From the NCBI GenBank assembly GCA_026874595.1, contig CM049316.1, positions 47,246,695 to 47,310,694 of the forward strand: DNA of 64,000 nt. The letters are read 5' to 3'. The notes under the pieces were generated by a model, which saw only the letters and a list, made by a program, of their open reading frames with translations, made no database searches and was not told the DNA's origin. This document shows, piece after piece, positions 61,150 through 64,000 of the stretch; the stretch's first letter is position 1, and the number at the start of each line of letters is the position of its first letter. A program made the translations under genes and the position numbers. The DNA is from Sipunculus nudus. Its lineage: Eukaryota > Annelida > Sipuncula > Golfingiida > Sipunculidae.

Positions 61150-61404
61150 TCGGGGTCACATGACGAGAGAGCCTTGTGGAAGGCTATCCAGGAAACGTTC
61201 CCTGATTCACCTACAGTTATGTGCACTCGGCATTTGGGGCGAAATGCAAATGATTACCTGCAGAATAAGGTGGAACTGAAACTAGTGACAGAAGTAAACC
61301 AATTGACAGTCTATTTGGGACACCACATGCAGAAGACAAGGTTGATAGGCGAAAAGTTTATGCGACTCTCTTTCCCCAAGATTTCAAAATTACTTGAAAG
61401 ATAG
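61150..61404 (+). pseudogene. MULE-type transposase fragment
   Basis: The frame reads HDERALWKAIQETFPDSP, then TVMCTRHLGRNANDYLQNKV, ending at a TAG near 61402. An aspartate, then xERAL, an amphipathic helix, and CxxHxxxN is the pattern around the second catalytic part of MULE-superfamily transposases. A TGA lies in frame just upstream, and the rest of the catalytic core is missing or unrecognisable. Further debris continues to about 61730 (SFGKFITSHPDLKATW). It sits 360 bp from a MULE-like non-autonomous element. Confidence 0.6.
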
Positions 61405-61751
61405 ACTTATCCCTTCACTGAAAACACAAATAAAGAATATAGCAGGAGCAGTTGTGCTGTTAGGACATGGACAAATAACAATGCTGAGTCGCGTAATCAC
61501 GCACCATAACAAGCAAGAAGTCCAAAGGCACTGACAATGCTGATAGAGAAACTGCATGTGGTTGCACCCGCATAGAGTTCGGTTAAGCAAACCATATGAA
61601 CATTTAAGGGTATCAACACAGACACGGGCAAGACTCCCCAAAGAACAGAAAGACGCATCATTTGGAAAATTTATAACGAGCCATCCAGATCTCAAAGCAA
61701 CATGGTCTCATCTACTGACGGCAGTCTTATAACACCAATCACCCCAGGCAG
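61405..61751 (+). other. Probable downstream debris of the MULE gene
   Basis: Codon-like stretches such as AGAVVLLGHGQITMLSRVI (about 61440) and LPKEQKDASFGKFITSHP (about 61630-61690) lie in broken frames. No family assigned. It ends where the target duplication of the next element begins. Confidence 0.35.
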
Positions 61752-61760
61752 GGGTAGGAC

Positions 61761-62459
61761 TACGCTCCCGAGGCAGCGGAAATCTTGCGCTTCTAAAGAA
61801 GCAACCGATTTTCACGCTGCCAGCTTTGACCGTTTATGATATATTTAGACATCAAATGGCGGTTCGTTTTCCACTGAAATAAACGTGCATATGATGTGAC
61901 AAGCAGCCAATCAGATGCCAATAATCAAACACTCGACAGGCATCCTGGCTCCGCCCATTGCTGCGCTTCAAGCGCCGCTTAATGAGTTTCCGGTCGAATT
62001 TAAATTGCTCCCTCTGCATTCTCGCATCATCGACCGATTCGATTATGACATTATGACTGTGTTAGCGTAGCCATGTATCTTTTGTCTGTAGAACTGAAAC
62101 CAGCAAGCGAGGTGTGCATGCAGCCTTTGTTGTTACGTTTCGTTTGAATTACAGCTCACCGGCCGAGCATCCTATGTGCCCAAGGCCCTAAGCAAACCAC
62201 GTCAGGGGCAATTCTCTCTGAGCCTGTGGCCTGTTTAGACGGTTACGCTGGGGGATGAGCTGTCACTCAAAAAGAAATGAATATGATTGGCTCTGTGTAT
62301 TCCTCGCTTGGCTTTGTCTTCCAGCACAAGGTCTCATCTGATTGGACAAAAATACAGTGCTCCCCTCTGGTGTAGCAATTCAGGATACGAGGTCGTAACA
62401 AACAGCGCCTTACGATATAGGTAGTAGCCCTATAGGTAAAGCGCTGTGTAAAGAGCGTA
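61761..62459. mobile_element. Non-autonomous DNA transposon, MULE-like, copy 2 (699 bp, 9 bp target duplication)
   Basis: Same ends as 7947-8638, TACGCTC and GAGCGTA with the CAGCG extension, and same orientation. It is flanked by a perfect 9 bp duplication, gggtaggac, at 61752-61760 and 62460-62468, different from that of copy 1. This confirms two independent insertions and fixes the element boundaries. It is collinear with copy 1 over its whole length with scattered substitutions and small indels. An 8-base tattatga-type insertion near 62046 is the largest length change noticed. Confidence 0.9.
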
Positions 62460-62468
62460 GGGTAGGAC

Positions 62469-63650
62469 AACAGGGCAAAACAGTCGGACTAGAGCTGAGC
62501 GCAGCACAGTTATAAATAAATCTAGACTTTAAAGTATGAGTACACACCAATATACGGTCAGGCACATAGGACTGATAACTCCGATCCGACTTTCTACCTG
62601 TTGGTGATTCTACTATGGTAATTTGGAGCGTGGTCTCTACTAGGATAAATTCCGATCATAAGGGGTTCACTTTAAAATATAAACCCATTTTATACAAGTG
62701 ATAGCAGTGCAACTCGGGGGGGGGGGGGGGGGTACGTTAGAGAAATATACTTTGGCTGAAATTTTAGAATATAGTTGAATATAAAATAAATGAAGATATA
62801 CTTATCTGTATCGTTTCATGAACCTTTATTATGTAAGAAACACACTGAAGTTCCATTGAGATGCTTTAGTTATATTCATTTGTTGCTTGTGATATTTTTG
62901 TTATAGTTCAGTGGTTCAAGTTACTAAAATATCACGTGTATTTCTGTGATTCAAAGATCAATATGAAAATATATACAATCCATACAAAGGCCTTTTTTTA
63001 ATAGACAAAATCACTGCTGCATGATGAAAAATTTAAGTGACAGAGGGATAAAATGTGTATGAAAATATTTAGATATACAGCATGAGCATGGCCTGTAAAT
63101 ATGTTTTCATAATAATTGTTTTGATTAAAAGATAAAAATGAAAATGATAAATATGAAAAAATGTTAAGGTCTATATCTATAGGCTACACTGATCTGTTAT
63201 TTTTTCTCAGTAATTTAAAGACAGGATATTAATGAAATATTATTTATCTATACTAATAAGTATTACTTATAAATGGGTCTGATAGGGTCCGATTGGGTCG
63301 TTTTTTTCTCCTATTTAGTAATGAATGTGTACATGTATGTTAATGTGCATTTCGAAGGGTCTTTAATTTGTAGCCTTTTCCCTTTTTCAAATTTGTAAAA
63401 AAACGGGTGTAACATCTTTTACACCATATTTACTATATATAACTTTTTGGTTCGTCGGGTAAAAATTAATTTGTAAAGGAATATTTTTTTATTCCAAGGT
63501 CCGATCGGGTCTGACAGGAATTGCTTGGATCAGTTTGTCATTCTCTTTTTGGTGGATATTTGTGCATGTATGGAATGGGATTAAAGATTATATTATTTTC
63601 CAAATACAGATAAACAAAAAAAATTGGGGGCTACTGTAACACAATATAAA
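62469..63650. other. Unique AT-rich DNA
   Basis: A run of 17 G lies at 62716-62732. Nothing else recognised. Confidence 0.4.
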
Positions 63651-63653
63651 ATA

Positions 63654-63682
63654 CTAGAATTACCCGTGGAAAATCCACGGAT
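63654..63682 (-). mobile_element. Helitron-like 3' end, copy 3
   Basis: On the minus strand the hairpin CCGTGGATTTTCCACGG is followed by GTAATT and CTAG with T next. It is the same layout as the ends at 36.6 kb, with different hairpin letters. The body would extend to the right, past the window. Confidence 0.5.
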
Positions 63683-64000
63683 TTTTAAGATAAGTAGTTT
63701 TGTGATGAGGACTGACTGTCGCATATTTTTATCCTGAGCTTCTCGCAGGACTCGCAGGACATGATATAAATATAACTTGTGCTCGAATTATTCAGGATAC
63801 ATCCTCTCCTAATCAAGTCAGCAGAGAATTAAAAATTATACCAATCAAGAAATCACACAAAGAAAATGTTTTGACCAAGGGCGTGAGGTATATACCGAAT
63901 GTACGAATTTTGGGTGAGAATTTTTTTTGGACAAACATCATAGATAAAAAACCATGCTGGCGTGATGGGAATATACTGGAGATAACGACTGTATATATAG
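63683..64000. other. Unassigned DNA to the window edge
   Basis: May be the interior of the Helitron-like element whose 3' end is at 63654. No motif seen. Confidence 0.35.

Overview
The window looks like repeat-rich intergenic DNA from a metazoan, most likely a marine lophotrochozoan and plausibly a mollusc. It is AT-rich and gene-poor, dominated by tandem arrays and by many different transposable-element relics: a Ngaro/PAT-type tyrosine-recombinase retroelement, APE-type LINEs, hAT, MULE, Helitron-like ends, TA-flanked inverted-repeat elements and a tRNA-headed SINE. There is no operon organisation, Shine-Dalgarno spacing or dense coding. The mollusc assignment is an inference from repeat style, not from a diagnostic gene. 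I see no intact host protein-coding gene. Every recognisable coding stretch belongs to a decayed mobile element.

Layout. 1-2.7 kb: unique AT-rich DNA with a small duplicated palindromic segment. 2.7-5.6 kb: a 24-28 bp minisatellite with a superimposed longer period. 6.26-6.57 kb: a 27 bp minisatellite. 7.6-8.8 kb: a degenerate T-rich array split by a 692 bp terminal-inverted-repeat element with a perfect 9 bp target duplication. 9.3-9.75 kb: a 430 bp TA-flanked element rich in CGCGA. 11-15.8 kb: dispersed repeat pairs and a (TA)n(GA)n tract. 16.46-20.6 kb: the Ngaro/PAT-like element (gag, RT, RNase H, tyrosine recombinase) with A1 ... B1-A2 ... B2 split direct repeats. 21-21.4 kb: an 82 bp array. 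22.17-27.06 kb: a 60 bp minisatellite carrying two tandem 2360 bp higher-order blocks that differ at about nine positions. 27.9-28.4 kb: a 38 bp array. 30.7-33.8 kb: a 3.15 kb inverted-repeat-bounded element with nested insertions and (AT)n tracts at both ends. 33.9-34.5 kb: a 55 bp array.

Further right: 36.25-36.52 kb holds a hAT transposase C-terminus (minus strand); 36.57-36.7 kb two Helitron-like hairpin ends; 37.2-39.3 kb a LINE relic (minus strand: ORF1-like piece plus APE endonuclease); 39.3-39.9 kb a 591 bp palindromic element; 44.1-46.2 kb a non-autonomous element ending in a strong G-tract; 52.0-53.6 kb a LINE reverse transcriptase relic (plus strand); 54.5-56.2 kb a hAT-like non-autonomous element; 60.4-60.6 kb a SINE; 61.15-61.4 kb a MULE-type transposase relic; 61.76-62.46 kb a second copy of the 9-bp-target element.

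How the parts relate. The most coherent story is the MULE-like one. Two closely similar, roughly 0.7 kb elements sit 54 kb apart. Each is bounded by TACGCTC...GAGCGTA and a perfect 9 bp target duplication, and one lies beside a relic of a MULE-type transposase. Their interiors carry CCAAT and GC-box-like motifs, suggesting a captured promoter or gene fragment. The second notable structure is the 2360 bp higher-order duplication in the 60 bp array.
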